64,000 nt of DNA, from assembly GCA_009668205.1 (NCBI GenBank), contig WJYM01000003.1, positions 1-64,000 of the forward strand, in the 5' to 3' direction. The notes beneath the pieces are model-generated. The model had not been told where the DNA came from. It saw only the letters and a program-made list of their open reading frames with translations, and ran no database searches. Origin of the DNA: Enterobacteriaceae bacterium RIT691. GTDB taxonomy: Bacteria; Pseudomonadota; Gammaproteobacteria; Enterobacterales; Enterobacteriaceae. Both the position numbers and the translations under genes were made by a program. Numbering within the stretch: the stretch's first letter is position 1; each line of letters begins with the position of its first letter. Shown here piece by piece: positions 9,827 through 19,331 of the stretch.

Positions 9827-9848
9827 ATTGGCCAGAGACGTGGCCAAT
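9827..9848 (+). promoter_or_regulatory. Stem-loop in the grcA 5' leader
   Basis: A perfect 8-bp stem (attggcca / tggccaat) with a 6-base loop lies inside the predicted leader, ending 20-25 bases before the AGGAGG-type ribosome binding site. It could protect the mRNA end or affect initiation. No function is known to me. Confidence 0.45.
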
Positions 9849-9880
9849 GAGAACAAATAATTTAGCCCAGGAGGCATAAA

Positions 9881-10264
9881 ATGATTAAAGGTATTCAGAT
9901 TACCAAAGCCGCTAACGACGACCTGCTGAACTCTTTCTGGCTGCTCGACAGCGAAAAAGGCGAAGCCCGTTGCCTGGTAGCAAAAGGTGGTTTCACTGAA
10001 GATCAGGTTGTTGCAGTGAACAACCTGGGCGACATCGAATACCGTGAAATCCCGGTAGACGTACAGCCAGAAGTGCGCGTGGAAGGTGGTCAGCACCTGA
10101 ACGTGAACGTGCTGCGTCGTGAAACCCTGATGGACGCGGTTGAGCATCCGGAAAAATACCCACAGCTGACCATTCGTGTGTCTGGTTACGCGGTACGTTT
10201 CAACTCTCTGACCCCAGAACAGCAGCGCGACGTTATCGCTCGTACTTTCACTGAAAGTCTGTAA
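9881..10264 (+). CDS. grcA: Autonomous glycyl radical cofactor GrcA
   Basis: A 127-residue protein equal to E. coli YfiD. It resembles the C terminus of pyruvate formate-lyase and can replace the oxygen-damaged radical domain of that enzyme. The glycyl radical loop RVSGYAVRF is near residues 99-107. The ribosome binding site CCCAGGAGG precedes the ATG. The promoter carries two FNR boxes with the spacing known from E. coli, so expression should rise under microaerobic and anaerobic conditions. A strong terminator follows. Confidence 0.97.
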   Translation: MIKGIQITKAANDDLLNSFWLLDSEKGEARCLVAKGGFTEDQVVAVNNLGDIEYREIPVDVQPEVRVEGGQHLNVNVLRRETLMDAVEHPEKYPQLTIRVSGYAVRFNSLTPEQQRDVIARTFTESL

Positions 10265-10318
10265 TTTCTCAGGGGTGGGAAAATACCGGTTTGGTCGTCA
10301 TAAAACCGGTCGCAACAG

Positions 10319-10351
10319 CGGAGAATGCCAAAAGCATTCTCCGTTTTTTTT
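10319..10351 (+). terminator. Terminator of grcA
   Basis: The stem ggagaatgc / gcattctcc with a short loop is followed by eight T. A second inverted repeat (accggttt / aaaccggt) precedes it. Confidence 0.9.
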
Positions 10352-10377
10352 ATCTCTTCAGGACGGGTCAGTCGACA

Positions 10378-10407
10378 TAAAAAAAGCCGGGATAACCCGG
10401 CTTTTTG
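10378..10407 (-). terminator. Terminator of srmB
   Basis: On the minus strand, AAAAAGCCGGG-ttat-CCCGGCTTTTTTT lies directly after the srmB stop codon. It is symmetric enough to act on both strands. Confidence 0.85.
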
Positions 10408-10408
10408 T

Positions 10409-11740
10409 TTACTCTTCTGTTTTCTGCTCTGGTGTCGCCGGTGCGCTAGGCTTGCGGCGCTTGCCAATATTTTTGGCATCGCGGTGACGTTGCTTCACGC
10501 GCGGCTTCTCTTTTTCTTTCTCTTTCTTCGCTTCACGCTTGGCCAGCGCTTTTTTCGACGGCTTACCTTTGTTCTTCTCACTCGGTACGCGAGTGGTTGG
10601 ACGCAGTTCATCAATCACGCGTGCTTTTAACGGCTCTTCGATGTAGCGGCCAATTTTGTTGAGCAGAAGGTGGTCGTGCGCTTCGACTAACGAAATTGCG
10701 GTGCCTTTGTTACCCGCACGGCCGGTACGCCCGATACGGTGCAGGTAGGTGTCCCCGCTGCGGGGCATATCAAAGTTAAAGACGTGGCTGACATCAGGAA
10801 TGTCGATACCGCGTGCAGCAACATCCGTTGCTACCAGCACATTCACGCGCCCGTCGGTCAGACGTTTGATCGCTTCGTTACGTTTGATCTGCACCATCTC
10901 ACCTTCGAGATAGCAGTTGTTGATGCCTTTGTCGCGCAGCCAGCCTGCCAGCTCATGCACACGCTCGCGTTTACGCACAAACACGATAGAACGCGTGACG
11001 TCGTCCTGCTGCAGAAGATTAATCAGCAGCGCGGTTTTATGCTCAACGTCATCGGCACGGTAGTACCACTGATGGATCTTCTTGCGTTCACGCGTGGATG
11101 GCGTTGCAGAGACTTCAACCGGATCTTCCAGCAGACGCTCTGAGAAATCTTTAATGGCTTCACCTTCGAGCGTTGCAGAGAACAGCATGGTCTGCTTACG
11201 CCAGCGGGTTTCACCCGCGATGGTTTCGATATCCTGCGCAAAGCCCATGTCCAGCATGCGATCGGCTTCGTCAAGGATCAGCGTCTCAACGGCACGACAG
11301 TCAAAGTTTTCTTCTTTGATGTACTGCAGCAGACGACCGGTGGTGGCAACCACGATATCCTGGTTTTCGCTGAACACTTCTGCGTGGTTCATATAGGCCA
11401 CGCCACCGGTGATGGTGGCAATATCCAGATGGGTATTTTTCGCCAGCTCACGGGCATGATCTGCAACCTGCATCGCCAGCTCACGGGTTGGCGTCAGGAT
11501 CAGGATCCGTGGAGGACCTGATTTTTTACGTGGGAAGTCGAGCAGGTGCTGCAACGCTGGCAACAGATATGCCGCCGTTTTACCGGTGCCTGTCGGCGCA
11601 GAACCGAGGACATCACGTCCATCGAGCGCAGGCGGAATGGCTGCGGCCTGAATGGCTGTTGGGCGTGTGAAGCCTTTCTCCTGGAGCGCGTCCAGCAGGC
11701 TATCGTCGAGTTCGAGTTCGGAAAAAGTCGTTACAGTCAT
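10409..11740 (-). CDS. srmB: DEAD-box RNA helicase SrmB
   Basis: An ATP-dependent RNA helicase helping 50S ribosome assembly. The 443 residues (444 in E. coli) carry the standard motifs in order: motif I SAPTGTGKTAAYL, PTRELAMQ, motif II LDEADRML, motif III SATLEG, and motif VI HRIGRTGRAG. Residues from about 385 form a Lys/Arg-rich tail (KKALAKREAKKEKEKEKPR) suited to RNA binding. It is transcribed away from trmN6, sharing a 131-bp intergenic region. Confidence 0.95.
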   Translation of the reverse strand: MTVTTFSELELDDSLLDALQEKGFTRPTAIQAAAIPPALDGRDVLGSAPTGTGKTAAYLLPALQHLLDFPRKKSGPPRILILTPTRELAMQVADHARELAKNTHLDIATITGGVAYMNHAEVFSENQDIVVATTGRLLQYIKEENFDCRAVETLILDEADRMLDMGFAQDIETIAGETRWRKQTMLFSATLEGEAIKDFSERLLEDPVEVSATPSTRERKKIHQWYYRADDVEHKTALLINLLQQDDVTRSIVFVRKRERVHELAGWLRDKGINNCYLEGEMVQIKRNEAIKRLTDGRVNVLVATDVAARGIDIPDVSHVFNFDMPRSGDTYLHRIGRTGRAGNKGTAISLVEAHDHLLLNKIGRYIEEPLKARVIDELRPTTRVPSEKNKGKPSKKALAKREAKKEKEKEKPRVKQRHRDAKNIGKRRKPSAPATPEQKTEE

Positions 11741-11871
11741 GATCTACCTCTGTGTGGGCCGCTGATTATAGACGTTATGGCTGCAATCTTCATCTGTTTG
11801 TATGGCTATCTATTCTCGGGTATTGTGCATAACCCAATCCTACAGGGAAATATCAGCAAAAGGTGTTGAAG

Positions 11872-12609
11872 ATGAGTCAGCCTGGTTCCGTGCTTCGTCG
11901 TAACGGATTTACCTTCAAGCAGTTCTTTGTCGCACACGATCGTTGCGCCATGAAAGTCGGTACTGACGGGATCCTGCTTGGCGCGTGGGCGCCGATTGTC
12001 GGGGTAAAGCGCGTGCTGGATATCGGTGCCGGAAGCGGTCTGCTGTCGCTGATGCTGGCGCAGCGTACGGATGATCATATCGTTATTGATGCCGTTGAGT
12101 TGGACGAAGACGCCGCTCAGCAGGCGAAGGAAAACGTGGAGGAATCGCCATGGGCGAACCGAATTCATCTCCACACTGCCGATGTACAGCAGTGGCTGAC
12201 CCAGGAAAACAGCCGTTATGACCTGATAATCAGTAATCCACCTTACTATGAACAGGGCGTTGAATGTGCCACACCGCAGCGCGAGCAGGCGCGTTACACC
12301 ACCACCCTGGATCACCAAACGCTGCTGGGCTGTGCCGCAGAGGCTATTACGGAAGACGGTTTTTTCTGTGTGGTGCTCCCCGAGAACATAGGGACAGCTT
12401 TTAGCGAACAGGCGCTGTCGATGGGCTGGCATTTGCGTCTGCGCACGGATGTGGCTGAAACGGAATTGCGTCCACCCCATCGTGTGTTACTGGCATTTTC
12501 TCCGCGAGCAGGGGAGTGTTTCACTGACCGCCTGGTGATTCGTGGGCCAGAGCAGCAATACTCCGAAGGGTATACCGCCCTGACCCAGATGTTCTATTTA
12601 TTTATGTGA
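11872..12609 (+). CDS. trmN: tRNA1(Val) adenine-37 N6-methyltransferase TrmN6
   Basis: Methylates A37 of tRNA1Val (E. coli YfiC). The 245-residue Rossmann methyltransferase has the SAM loop [13 protein letters not shown] and the N6-adenine catalytic motif [11 protein letters not shown] at 11872 gives the family N terminus [13 protein letters not shown]. An in-frame start three codons earlier is less likely. The 3' end overlaps the convergent nadB by 16 bp, an arrangement that leaves no room for a terminator between them. Confidence 0.93.
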   Translation: MSQPGSVLRRNGFTFKQFFVAHDRCAMKVGTDGILLGAWAPIVGVKRVLDIGAGSGLLSLMLAQRTDDHIVIDAVELDEDAAQQAKENVEESPWANRIHLHTADVQQWLTQENSRYDLIISNPPYYEQGVECATPQREQARYTTTLDHQTLLGCAAEAITEDGFFCVVLPENIGTAFSEQALSMGWHLRLRTDVAETELRPPHRVLLAFSPRAGECFTDRLVIRGPEQQYSEGYTALTQMFYLFM

Positions 12610-14213
12610 ACCAACGGTGAGAGCACAGACGGCCCGGCATTTTCCAGTAACGCCGGGTAGTCGAGCGTGAAGTGCAGACCACGGCTCTCTTTACGCATCA
12701 TCGCACAGCGGACGATAAGCTCTGCAACCTGCACCAGATTGCGCAGCTCCAGCAGATTGTTAGAAACGCGGAAGCGTGCGTAATACTCATCCAGCTCCTG
12801 CTGAAGCAAAGTGATACGACGCAGCGCGCGTTCCAGGCGTTTTGTGGTGCGCACAATGCCAACGTAATCCCACATGAAAAGCCTCAGTTCATGCCAGTTG
12901 TGCTGAATGACCACCAGTTCGTCCGGATTCTCTACCCGGCTTTCATCCCAGGCGGGAAGGGCAGTGATACCGCGTGCGTAAGGCATCCGCTTTTTGATAT
13001 CTTCCGCCGCCGACCAGCCATACACCAGACACTCCAGCAGGGAATTCGACGCCATACGGTTTGCACCGTGCAGGCCGGTATAGCTGACCTCGCCAATGGC
13101 ATACAGACCGTCAACATCCGTACGACCAAAATCATCTACCATCACGCCACCGCAGGTGTAATGGGCAGCAGGGACAATCGGCACCGGTTCTTTGGTTAAG
13201 TCGATCCCTAAACCGAGCAGTTTTTCGTAAATCATCGGGAAGTGCTGACGAATAAAGGCTTCTGGCTTATGGCTGATATCGAGATACATGCAGTCCGCGC
13301 CCAGGCGTTTCATTTCATGGTCGATGGCGCGGGCCACGATATCACGGGGGGCGAGCTCGCCTCGTTCATCAAAGTCCGGCATAAAGCGCGACCCGTCCGG
13401 GCGTTTTAAATAGGCACCTTCACCCCGTAACGCTTCCGTCAGCAGGAAGTTACGCGCCTGCGGATGGTACAGCGCCGTTGGGTGGAACTGGTTGAACTCG
13501 AGGTTGGCTACCCGGCAACCTGCTCGCCAGGCCATCGCAATGCCATCCCCAGAGGAAATATCGGGATTGGTGGTGTATTGATAGACCTTCGAGGCGCCGC
13601 CCGTTGCCAGTACCACGGAAGTTGCGGCACAGGTTTCGACGGTTTCTTTATTACGATTCCAAATCCAGGCGCCGACCACCCGACGCGTACCAGAAAGACC
13701 AATCTTATCTGAGACGATAAGGTCGACGGCATTACTGCGTTCCAGTACCCGAATATTGGGATGGCTCAGCGCTTTGCTCACCAATGTGGTTTCGACTTCC
13801 TTTCCGGTCGCATCAGCGGCGTGCAGGATCCGCCGATGGCTATGCCCGCCTTCGCGAGTCAGGTGGTAGCTCTCAGCGCCGTTGGCCTGAATTTCCGTGT
13901 CAAAAAGGACGCCCTGGTCAATCAGCCACTGTACGCAATGGCGGGCATTGCTGGCGACAAATGACACCGAATGCCGGTCGCATAGCCCGGCACCGGCGAT
14001 CAACGTGTCTTCAACGTGGGATTCAATGCTGTCTGTTTCGTCAAACACGGCGGCGATCCCGCCCTGGGCATAGAACGTTGAGCCTTCGCTGATGGGGCCC
14101 TTGCTAAGCACAATCACAGAGCTGTGTTCAGCCAGACGCAGGGCCAGTGAGAGACCGGCAGCACCGCTGCCTACAATCAAAACGTCACAGGAGAGATCGG
14201 AGGTTGTTGTCAT
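12594..14213 (-). CDS. nadB: L-aspartate oxidase NadB
   Basis: An FAD enzyme oxidising L-aspartate to iminoaspartate, the first step of de novo NAD synthesis. The 539 residues (540 in E. coli) begin with the dinucleotide-binding motif [19 protein letters not shown]. The succinate-dehydrogenase-like flavoprotein motif [20 protein letters not shown] and the C-terminal helical domain are also present. A perfect NadR box lies 7 bases upstream of the start codon, so repression by NadR when NAD is plentiful is well supported. Confidence 0.96.
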   Translation of the reverse strand: MTTTSDLSCDVLIVGSGAAGLSLALRLAEHSSVIVLSKGPISEGSTFYAQGGIAAVFDETDSIESHVEDTLIAGAGLCDRHSVSFVASNARHCVQWLIDQGVLFDTEIQANGAESYHLTREGGHSHRRILHAADATGKEVETTLVSKALSHPNIRVLERSNAVDLIVSDKIGLSGTRRVVGAWIWNRNKETVETCAATSVVLATGGASKVYQYTTNPDISSGDGIAMAWRAGCRVANLEFNQFHPTALYHPQARNFLLTEALRGEGAYLKRPDGSRFMPDFDERGELAPRDIVARAIDHEMKRLGADCMYLDISHKPEAFIRQHFPMIYEKLLGLGIDLTKEPVPIVPAAHYTCGGVMVDDFGRTDVDGLYAIGEVSYTGLHGANRMASNSLLECLVYGWSAAEDIKKRMPYARGITALPAWDESRVENPDELVVIQHNWHELRLFMWDYVGIVRTTKRLERALRRITLLQQELDEYYARFRVSNNLLELRNLVQVAELIVRCAMMRKESRGLHFTLDYPALLENAGPSVLSPLVHINK

Positions 14214-14219
14214 GATGCG

Positions 14220-14237
14220 TGTTTAATTTACTAAACA
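14220..14237 (-). promoter_or_regulatory. NadR operator of nadB
   Basis: TGTTTA-N6-TAAACA, both half-sites perfect, immediately upstream of nadB. This is the 18-bp palindrome known for NadR (NadI) repression of nadB and nadA. Confidence 0.9.
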
Positions 14238-14526
14238 AGGTTATCGGAGAGTAGCACCTGAATGTGGCGAATAGCACGATTTTTTTTCAGTGTGGTTGCG
14301 GGTACTAAACATAGCGGTCAGGGTTAGCGATTTGTAAAGACAGGAAAATTATTGCGAAGGAGATCGTTAGCTTCAGATTTAATGATGAAAAAATCCTTGT
14401 ATTACGGTACTCTGCTGGCAGATTTCAGACGTTAATTACGTGCCTGACACTTCATTTAGCAGCGGTAGACTTATAATGAGTGATAATGAACTGTCTATCG
14501 TGATCAACAAAAAGCAAAAGCGTGAC
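14238..14526. other. Intergenic region between nadB and the rpoE sigma-E promoter
   Basis: About 290 bp without a gene. It is AT-rich and should hold further rpoE promoters, as in E. coli, where several are known. A TATAAT at 14472-14477 is the only strong -10-like hexamer seen, and no well-spaced -35 accompanies it. I see no open frame or hairpin of note. Confidence 0.5.
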
Positions 14527-14554
14527 GGAACTTTCTGGTGATAGCACACTCTAA
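14527..14554 (+). promoter_or_regulatory. Sigma-E promoter of rpoE-rseABC
   Basis: GGAACTT (14527-14533), 16 bases, then TCTAA (14550-14554) matches the sigma-E consensus in both elements and spacing. It lies about 80 bp before the rpoE start and corresponds to the autoregulated rpoE promoter of E. coli. Confidence 0.88.
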
Positions 14555-14636
14555 GCTGATGCTTGCTCATAGTGCAGTGTACGGAGTGGCGTTCTGATTA
14601 CGCATGGGAATAAGGTTTGAGGAGACATTACCTCGG

Positions 14637-15212
14637 ATGAGCGAGCAGTTAACGGATCAGGTCCTTGTCGAACGGGTCCAAAAGGGAGAACAGAAGGCCT
14701 TTAACCTGCTGGTGGTACGCTATCAGCACAAAGTGGCGAGTCTGGTTTCCCGTTACGTACCATCAGGCGATGTGCCAGATGTTGTACAAGAGTCTTTTAT
14801 AAAGGCCTATCGAGCGCTGGATTCTTTCCGGGGAGATAGTGCTTTCTATACCTGGCTGTACCGAATCGCTGTGAATACAGCAAAAAATTATCTGGTTGCT
14901 CAGGGGAGACGCCCACCGTCCAGTGATGTTGATGCGATTGAAGCAGAAAATTACGAAAGTGGCGGCGCACTGAAAGAAATTTCGAACCCTGAGAACTTAA
15001 TGTTGTCAGAAGAACTGAGACAGATAGTGTTCCGTACTATTGAGTCGCTCCCGGAAGATTTACGCATGGCAATCACGTTACGGGAGCTGGATGGTCTGAG
15101 CTATGAAGAGATAGCCGCTATCATGGATTGTCCGGTGGGTACGGTACGCTCGCGCATTTTCCGTGCGCGAGAAGCTATTGATAATAAAGTTCAACCGCTT
15201 ATCAGGCGTTGA
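14637..15212 (+). CDS. rpoE: RNA polymerase sigma-E factor RpoE
   Basis: The extracytoplasmic-stress sigma factor, 191 residues, nearly identical to E. coli. Region 2 (YQHKVASLVSRYVPSGDVPD, FRGDSAFYTWLYRIAVNTAK) and region 4 (LPEDLRMAITLRELDGLSYE, then CPVGTVRSRIFRARE) are intact. The start at 14637 (MSEQLTDQ) matches the family; an in-frame ATG 11 codons upstream lacks support. A sigma-E promoter precedes it. It is first in the rpoE-rseA-rseB-rseC operon, held inactive by RseA. Confidence 0.97.
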   Translation: MSEQLTDQVLVERVQKGEQKAFNLLVVRYQHKVASLVSRYVPSGDVPDVVQESFIKAYRALDSFRGDSAFYTWLYRIAVNTAKNYLVAQGRRPPSSDVDAIEAENYESGGALKEISNPENLMLSEELRQIVFRTIESLPEDLRMAITLRELDGLSYEEIAAIMDCPVGTVRSRIFRAREAIDNKVQPLIRR

Positions 15213-15244
15213 CGATAGCGGAATACTGGAAAAGGTATTTAGGC

Positions 15245-15901
15245 ATGCAGAAAGAAAAACTTTCCGCCTTAATGGATGGTGAAACGCTGGACTCGGAGCT
15301 GCTCAACGAGCTGACCCGATCTCCTGAAATGCAAAAAGCATGGGAAAGCTACCATCTCATTCGCGATACCATGCGCGGTGAGACTGCACAGACTCTCAAT
15401 TTTGATATTTCAGCCCGCGTGATGGCCGCCATTGAGCAAGAACCTGTTCGCCTGGCGACGCCGCTCATTCCTGAAGCTCAGCCTGCGCCGCACCAGTGGC
15501 AGAAAATGCCGTTCTGGCAAAAAGTGCGCCCGTGGGCCAGTTCGCTTACCCAAATGGGTGTTGCCGCTTGTGTATCGCTTGCGGTTATCGTCGGTGTCCA
15601 GCACTATAACGGGCAATCTGACACGACTCAGCAATCAGAAACACCTGTGTTTAACACCTTGCCGATGATGGGTAAAGCCAGCCCGGTAAGCCTGGGGGTT
15701 CCTGCTGACAGCAACGCGACTGCCGCCGGTGGTCAACAGCAGCAGGTGCAGGAGCAGCGTCGTCGTATCAATGCCATGCTGCAGGATTACGAATTGCAGC
15801 GTCGTCTGCACTCTGAACAGCTTCAGTTTGAACAGGCACAGACTCAGCAAGCTGCTGTCCAGGTGCCAGGATATCAAACGTTAGGAACGCAATCGCAGTA
15901 A
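15245..15901 (+). CDS. rseA: Anti-sigma-E factor RseA
   Basis: A single-pass inner-membrane protein of 218 residues (216 in E. coli). The cytoplasmic N-terminal domain binds sigma-E (MQKEKLSALMDGETL). The membrane segment is about residues 101-119. The periplasmic part keeps the DegS-cleavage neighbourhood KASPVSLGV and the Gln-rich C terminus. It is degraded stepwise by DegS and RseP during envelope stress. The start at 15245 is the family start. The gene overlaps rseB by one base at TAATG. Confidence 0.95.
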   Translation: MQKEKLSALMDGETLDSELLNELTRSPEMQKAWESYHLIRDTMRGETAQTLNFDISARVMAAIEQEPVRLATPLIPEAQPAPHQWQKMPFWQKVRPWASSLTQMGVAACVSLAVIVGVQHYNGQSDTTQQSETPVFNTLPMMGKASPVSLGVPADSNATAAGGQQQQVQEQRRRINAMLQDYELQRRLHSEQLQFEQAQTQQAAVQVPGYQTLGTQSQ

Positions 15902-16854
15902 TGAAGCAACTTTGGTGTGCCATGTCACTTTTGGCTGGTAGCCTGTTCTTCTCCGCCAACGCCTCGGCTGATGTCTCGTCCGGGGCGTTGTTGCAGCAGA
16001 TGAATCTGGCAACGCAGTCCCTCAACTATGAGCTGTCGTTTGTCAGCATCAATAAGCAGGGCGTAGAGTCTCTACGCTATCGCCATGCGCGTCTGAATAA
16101 TCAGGCTCTGGCTCAACTGCTGCAGATGGATGGCCCGCGTCGTGAAGTTGTTCAACGCGGTAACGAGATCAGCTATTTCGAGCCCGGCCTCGATCCCTTT
16201 ACCCTGAACGGCGATTACATCGTCGATTCATTGCCTTCTCTGGTTTATACCGATTTCAAACGTCTTGCACCTTACTACGATTTCATCTCAGTAGGTCGCA
16301 CGCGTATTGCTGACAGACTCTGTGACGTTATCCGCGTTGTCGCTCGCGACGGCACGCGTTACAGCTACATTGTCTGGATGGACTCAGAAACCAAGCTCCC
16401 GATGCGGGTCGATTTACTCGACCGTGATGGTGAAACGCTGGAACAGTTCCGCGTTGTTGCTTTCAACGTGAACAGCCAGGTCAGCAGCAGCATGGAAAGC
16501 CTGGCGACCACCAGTTTGCCGCCTCTGCTGTCCGTTCCTACGGGTGACAAAGCGAATTTCAACTGGGTGCCGACCTGGTTACCTCAGGGCTTTATTGAGG
16601 TTTCCGGCAGCCGTCGTACGTTGCCGACTATCGCGTCCCCTGTGGAGTCACGCCTCTATTCTGATGGCCTGTTTAGTTTCTCGGTGAACGTGAATCCGGC
16701 AAACGCCAACAGTGCTGAGCAGATGTTGCGTACCGGTCGCCGAACCGTGAGCACGTCGGTGCGTGAGAACGATGAAATTACTATTGTCGGTGAGTTACCT
16801 CCGCAAACGGCAAAACGCATCGCCGAGAGCGTGAAATTCGGGACGTCAAAATGA
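15901..16854 (+). CDS. rseB: Sigma-E regulator RseB
   Basis: A periplasmic protein of 317 residues (318 in E. coli) that binds the RseA periplasmic domain and shields it from DegS. It senses lipoprotein or LPS intermediates. The signal peptide is about residues 1-23 (ending SANASA). The conserved block QMDGPRREVVQRGNEISYFE and the C-terminal domain with VGELPPQTAKRIAES are present. The ATG overlaps the rseA stop codon, indicating translational coupling. Confidence 0.95.
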   Translation: MKQLWCAMSLLAGSLFFSANASADVSSGALLQQMNLATQSLNYELSFVSINKQGVESLRYRHARLNNQALAQLLQMDGPRREVVQRGNEISYFEPGLDPFTLNGDYIVDSLPSLVYTDFKRLAPYYDFISVGRTRIADRLCDVIRVVARDGTRYSYIVWMDSETKLPMRVDLLDRDGETLEQFRVVAFNVNSQVSSSMESLATTSLPPLLSVPTGDKANFNWVPTWLPQGFIEVSGSRRTLPTIASPVESRLYSDGLFSFSVNVNPANANSAEQMLRTGRRTVSTSVRENDEITIVGELPPQTAKRIAESVKFGTSK

Positions 16855-17330
16855 TTAAAGAGTGGGCGACGGTCGTTTCCTGGCGAGACGGCCAGGCGCT
16901 GGTGAGTTGTGATGTGAAGTCATCCTGCAGCAGCTGTTCTTCACGTGCAGGTTGCGGGAGCCGGGTTCTCAACAAACTCGGGCCGCAAACGGAACACACC
17001 ATTAGTGTGCCAAGTGTTGAACCGCTGGTTGTCGGTCAAAAAGTGGAACTGGGGATCAGCGAAGGCAGTTTGTTAACCTCCGCGATGCTGGTCTACATGA
17101 CGCCGCTGCTTGGCCTCTTCGTGATCGCCGCAGTCTTCCAGCTGCTCTTCAACAGCGATCTGGCCGCATTTGCTGGCGGTGTGCTGGGGGGCGTTGGCGG
17201 TTTTCTCGTTGCCCGTGGCCTTTCTCCGCGCCTCGCCGCTAAAGATGCCTGGCAGCCGGTCATCCTGAGCGTCGGATTACCGCCAGATTTACTGCGTGTC
17301 GACACCACGTCTTCTGAAATGAGCCAGTAA
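16851..17330 (+). CDS. rseC: SoxR-reducing/sigma-E regulatory membrane protein RseC
   Basis: An inner-membrane protein of 159 residues, equal to E. coli. The N-terminal cysteine cluster CSSCSSRAGCGS points to metal or Fe-S binding. Two membrane segments follow (about 72-97 and 102-121). Members of this family take part in SoxR reduction and modestly affect sigma-E. It starts at ATGA overlapping the rseB stop. Last gene of the operon; 185 bp without a gene separate it from lepA. Confidence 0.93.
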   Translation: MIKEWATVVSWRDGQALVSCDVKSSCSSCSSRAGCGSRVLNKLGPQTEHTISVPSVEPLVVGQKVELGISEGSLLTSAMLVYMTPLLGLFVIAAVFQLLFNSDLAAFAGGVLGGVGGFLVARGLSPRLAAKDAWQPVILSVGLPPDLLRVDTTSSEMSQ

Positions 17331-17515
17331 TTCTGCTGGCTTTTATCTTTATTTACATCTCCGACGGGATCTCCTCCCAACTTACCGCTAAGCTTGCCGC
17401 AAGAGCATTTCCTGGTGACGGGGATGTAGTGTAGAATGCGGCGTTTTCGAACGATCAAACGTCAGGCGCAGACCCGCGGCTTCCAGGAATTCGTAAGGCA
17501 TAATTAACTCCAACT

Positions 17516-19315
17516 ATGAAGAATATACGTAACTTTTCGATCATTGCTCACATCGACCACGGTAAATCGACGCTGTCTGACCGAATCATTCAGATTTGCG
17601 GGGGTCTTTCCGATCGTGAAATGGCGGCCCAGGTGCTTGATTCCATGGATCTGGAACGCGAACGCGGTATTACCATTAAAGCGCAGAGCGTGACCCTTGA
17701 TTACAAAGCGGCGGATGGCGAAACTTATCAGCTTAACTTTATCGATACCCCAGGACACGTTGACTTCTCCTATGAAGTTTCTCGTTCCCTCGCGGCGTGC
17801 GAAGGCGCACTGCTGGTGGTGGATGCCGGGCAGGGCGTAGAAGCTCAGACGCTGGCAAACTGCTATACCGCGATGGAAATGGATCTGGAAGTGGTTCCCG
17901 TTCTGAACAAGATTGACTTGCCTGCGGCAGATCCTGAGCGCGTAGCGGAAGAGATTGAAGATATCGTCGGTATCGATGCGGCAGATGCCGTTCGCTGCTC
18001 CGCGAAAACCGGCGTGGGCGTTCCTGACGTGTTGGAACGTCTGGTTCGTGATATCCCGGCACCAGAAGGCGATCCGGATGCACCTCTGCAGGCGCTGATC
18101 ATCGACTCCTGGTTCGATAACTACCTGGGCGTAGTTTCTCTGGTGCGTATCAAAAACGGCACCATGCGCAAAGGCGACAAAATTAAGGTGATGAGCACCG
18201 GTCAGGTTTATAACGCCGACCGTCTGGGCATCTTCACCCCGAAACAGGTTGACCGTACCGAGCTGAAATGCGGCGAGGTAGGCTGGTTGGTTTGTGCAAT
18301 CAAAGACATTCTTGGCGCGCCGGTCGGCGATACCCTGACCCAGGCACGTAACCCGGCAGACAAAGCGCTGCCTGGCTTTAAAAAAGTCAAACCACAGGTG
18401 TATGCCGGTCTGTTCCCGGTCAGCTCTGACGACTACGAAAACTTCCGTGATGCGCTCGGCAAGCTGAGTCTCAACGATGCTTCCCTGTTCTATGAGCCAG
18501 AAAGCTCAACCGCACTGGGCTTCGGTTTCCGTTGTGGCTTCCTTGGTCTGCTGCACATGGAGATCATTCAGGAACGTCTGGAGCGTGAATACGATCTGGA
18601 TCTGATCACTACCGCGCCAACGGTTGTGTATGAAGTGGAAACGACGTCTAAAGAAGTTATCTACGTCGATAGCCCGTCCAAGCTCCCGCCGCTGAACAAT
18701 ATTCATGAGCTGCGCGAGCCGATTGCAGAGTGTCACATGCTGCTGCCACAGGAATTCCTCGGCAACGTCATCACCCTGTGTATCGAAAAACGCGGTGTGC
18801 AGACCAACATGGTTTACCACGGTAACCAGGTCGCGCTGACGTATGAAATTCCGATGGCAGAAGTGGTCCTCGACTTCTTCGATCGTCTGAAGTCCACCTC
18901 CCGTGGCTATGCGTCGCTGGACTATAACTTCAAACGCTTCCAGGCTTCCAACATGGTTCGTGTGGATGTGTTGATCAACGGCGATCGTGTCGATGCGCTG
19001 GCGCTGATCACCCACAACGACAACGCGCCATACCGCGGACGTGAGCTGGTCGAGAAGATGAAAGAGCTGATCCCGCGTCAACAGTTTGATATCGCGATCC
19101 AGGCGGCGATTGGCAACCACATTATTGCGCGTTCCACCGTGAAACAGCTGCGTAAAAACGTTCTGGCGAAATGCTACGGCGGTGACGTCAGCCGTAAGAA
19201 AAAGCTGCTGCAGAAGCAGAAAGACGGTAAGAAGCGTATGAAGCAGGTGGGCAACGTTGAGCTGCCTCAGGAAGCCTTCCTCGCTATTCTGCATGTCGGA
19301 AAAGACGGTAAATAA
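17516..19315 (+). CDS. lepA: Elongation factor 4 (LepA)
   Basis: A ribosome-bound GTPase of 599 residues, equal to E. coli. G motifs: G1 [10 protein letters not shown]2 region [11 protein letters not shown]3 DTPGHVDF and G4 NKIDLP. The LepA-specific C-terminal domain ends in a very basic stretch ([19 protein letters not shown]). It lies 16 bp before lepB and is co-transcribed with it, as in E. coli. Confidence 0.97.
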   Translation: MKNIRNFSIIAHIDHGKSTLSDRIIQICGGLSDREMAAQVLDSMDLERERGITIKAQSVTLDYKAADGETYQLNFIDTPGHVDFSYEVSRSLAACEGALLVVDAGQGVEAQTLANCYTAMEMDLEVVPVLNKIDLPAADPERVAEEIEDIVGIDAADAVRCSAKTGVGVPDVLERLVRDIPAPEGDPDAPLQALIIDSWFDNYLGVVSLVRIKNGTMRKGDKIKVMSTGQVYNADRLGIFTPKQVDRTELKCGEVGWLVCAIKDILGAPVGDTLTQARNPADKALPGFKKVKPQVYAGLFPVSSDDYENFRDALGKLSLNDASLFYEPESSTALGFGFRCGFLGLLHMEIIQERLEREYDLDLITTAPTVVYEVETTSKEVIYVDSPSKLPPLNNIHELREPIAECHMLLPQEFLGNVITLCIEKRGVQTNMVYHGNQVALTYEIPMAEVVLDFFDRLKSTSRGYASLDYNFKRFQASNMVRVDVLINGDRVDALALITHNDNAPYRGRELVEKMKELIPRQQFDIAIQAAIGNHIIARSTVKQLRKNVLAKCYGGDVSRKKKLLQKQKDGKKRMKQVGNVELPQEAFLAILHVGKDGK

Positions 19316-19331
19316 TCAATAAGGAGTTGGC

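Noticed and set aside
14604-14636. Longer N terminus for rpoE from an in-frame ATG
   Set aside because: RpoE proteins begin MSEQLTDQ, found at 14637; the upstream codons lie in the regulated leader.
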